This document shows positions 14,280 to 15,066 of a stretch of 15,066 bases of DNA, piece by piece. Position 1 is the stretch's first letter. Each line of letters begins with the position of its first letter. The position numbers and the translations under genes are program-made. Source of the stretch: Planctomycetota bacterium (GTDB lineage Bacteria; Planctomycetota; B129-G9); NCBI GenBank assembly GCA_003644325.1, contig QNCA01000003.1:1-15066 (forward strand), in the 5' to 3' direction. The notes below the pieces were generated by a model. That model made no database searches. It was given only the letters and a program-made list of their open reading frames with translations, and was not told the origin of the DNA.

Positions 14280-14906
14280 ATGAAGATAGCAAGAATAGTC
14301 GTGTTCGCCGTGGTGGCAATAATCGCGGGCTGCGTTACGATCAACGTGCGGGTTTCCTTCCCGGAGGCGCGATTCCAGGAGGTGGCCGACAGGATAGTCG
14401 ACGAGGTCCAGGGACGCCTGCACGACGCCCCCGGAGGCGGCCCGGAGGGCGCGCTGCCTGCACGCCACATCGCCTCGTGGTCTTTCATCAGCCTCGCCCA
14501 TGCCGATGATATCGACATAACGGTGGAGAACCCGGAAATAGAGGCAATCAAGGAGAGAATGAAGAAGAACTTTGATGAATACAAGAGATTCAAGGACAAC
14601 GGTTCAGTGGGCGAAAATCTGCGGGGCTACCTCATGGAGCGGTATGACGGGTCGGAAGACCTCAGCCTGGACGAGGAGAGGGAACTGCGCAAGATCATCC
14701 AGCGCGAGAACGCGGACCGCAGGGAACTCTACCTGGCGCTGCTCAAGGCAAATGGATTCGACGAGACTTCAATGCCCAAAATCGAAAGGATATTTGCAAA
14801 GAGTTGGTACAAGAAAGCCCTCAGGCGCTGGTATGTCCGCTACAAGGACCCCGAAGAAGGCGAAATCTGGCTTAGAAAAGAGGAATGGCAGCAAAGAGAG
14901 GACTGA
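14280..14906 (+). CDS. YnbE-like/YdbL (DUF1318) fusion lipoprotein
   Basis: A 208-residue lipoprotein. The signal peptide ends in the lipobox IAGC, with lipidated Cys18, followed by VTINVRVSFPEARFQEVADRIVDEVQG, typical of YnbE-like lipoproteins. A Gly/Pro linker (about 50-60) and a hydrophobic SWSFISLAHA stretch (66-75) lead to a DUF1318 (YdbL) domain (about 80-185): NPEIEAIKERMKKNFDEYK, NGSVGEN (107-113), LSLDEERELRKIIQRENADR, then the conserved IFAKSWYKKALRRWYV. In E. coli YnbE and YdbL are separate proteins beside YdbH, an AsmA-like protein linked to phospholipid transport to the outer membrane. Here they form one chain and no ydbH is visible. The GAGGAG site fixes the start. The charged tail after 188 is not part of the family core. 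Confidence 0.85.
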   Translation: MKIARIVVFAVVAIIAGCVTINVRVSFPEARFQEVADRIVDEVQGRLHDAPGGGPEGALPARHIASWSFISLAHADDIDITVENPEIEAIKERMKKNFDEYKRFKDNGSVGENLRGYLMERYDGSEDLSLDEERELRKIIQRENADRRELYLALLKANGFDETSMPKIERIFAKSWYKKALRRWYVRYKDPEEGEIWLRKEEWQQRED

Positions 14907-14957
14907 ACCGAAAGAGCGCAATCGGCAATGAACATGCAGCGATTGGCGATGCGTTCG

Positions 14958-15066
14958 TCAGTGCCAGAGAGAGACGTAGTGATTGATGAGTTGAACTTGC
15001 AGAGTGGTCTCGTCGGCGGCCGTGGAGGAGAGGCGCAGGATTTTCGCCGCGCGCGCCAGGTTCTCC
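14958..15066 (-). CDS. 3' end of an unidentified gene (partial)
   Basis: The minus strand is open from the window edge to a TGA at 14958-14960 and encodes 35 residues, ENLARAAKILRLSS through INHYVSLWH. The mix of amphipathic helix residues looks like a genuine protein end, and convergent placement with the lipoprotein gene is sensible. The piece is too short to name a family. The 51 bp between the two stops holds only a weak CAATCG/CGATTG inverted repeat. Confidence 0.45.
   Translation of the reverse strand, partial: ENLARAAKILRLSSTAADETTLQVQLINHYVSLWH

Noticed and set aside
14138..14599. 153-codon minus-strand frame opposite the lipoprotein gene
   Set aside because: Its end is translated repeat element and the rest is antisense to DUF1318.

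Overview
The window is about 15 kb of GC-rich chromosomal DNA with no rRNA or tRNA gene, no CRISPR array and no transposase gene. It most likely comes from an uncultured, flagellated, Gram-negative-type bacterium with an exosortase (PEP-CTERM) sorting system. The reasons are two secreted proteins ending in PEP-CTERM signals, a flagellin gene, a YdbL-type lipoprotein and bacterial RecG, UvrB and UvrC. PEP-CTERM proteins, several promoters almost touching their start codons, and dense short palindromic repeats fit a planctomycete-like or candidate-phylum MAG, but I cannot assign the phylum from this sequence.

Layout. 1-315: AT-richer leader holding a 43-bp repeat seen again near 8.4 kb. 316-1536: a secreted clan CD (caspase/legumain-like) cysteine peptidase homologue with an EF-hand-like loop and a PEP-CTERM tail, followed by a terminator. 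1778-6462: a tightly packed operon of a DUF1858 small CxxC protein, recG, and two consecutive CNNM/CorC-type membrane proteins, with 1-8 bp between genes. 6584-8116 (minus): a single flagellin gene with a candidate sigma-28 promoter and a structured leader. 8316-8465: a compound repeat block. 8465-10369 (minus): uvrC. 10593-11963: a second PEP-CTERM protein with seven beta-propeller-like repeats. 12016-14016 (minus): uvrB. 14280-14906: a lipoprotein joining a YnbE-like N-terminus to a YdbL/DUF1318 domain. 14958-15066 (minus): the 3' end of an unidentified gene.

The most unusual signal is a family of short intergenic elements bounded by the 13-bp palindrome GGTGACNGTCACC. Two complete copies (11898-11971 and 14091-14161) and one inverted copy lacking one end (8316-8374) each contain a C-run/G-run hairpin inside conserved arms. 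The 11898 copy runs into the second PEP-CTERM gene, encodes its last 21 residues and supplies its stop codon. This looks like a non-autonomous mobile or REP-like element that edits gene ends.

Functionally, RecG (fork reversal and branch migration) and UvrB/UvrC (nucleotide excision repair) give the region a DNA repair component. The genes are otherwise independent transcription units that do not form one pathway. No recognisable LexA box lies at uvrB or uvrC. Candidate promoters of the DUF1858 gene, uvrB and uvrC predict very short or absent 5' leaders.
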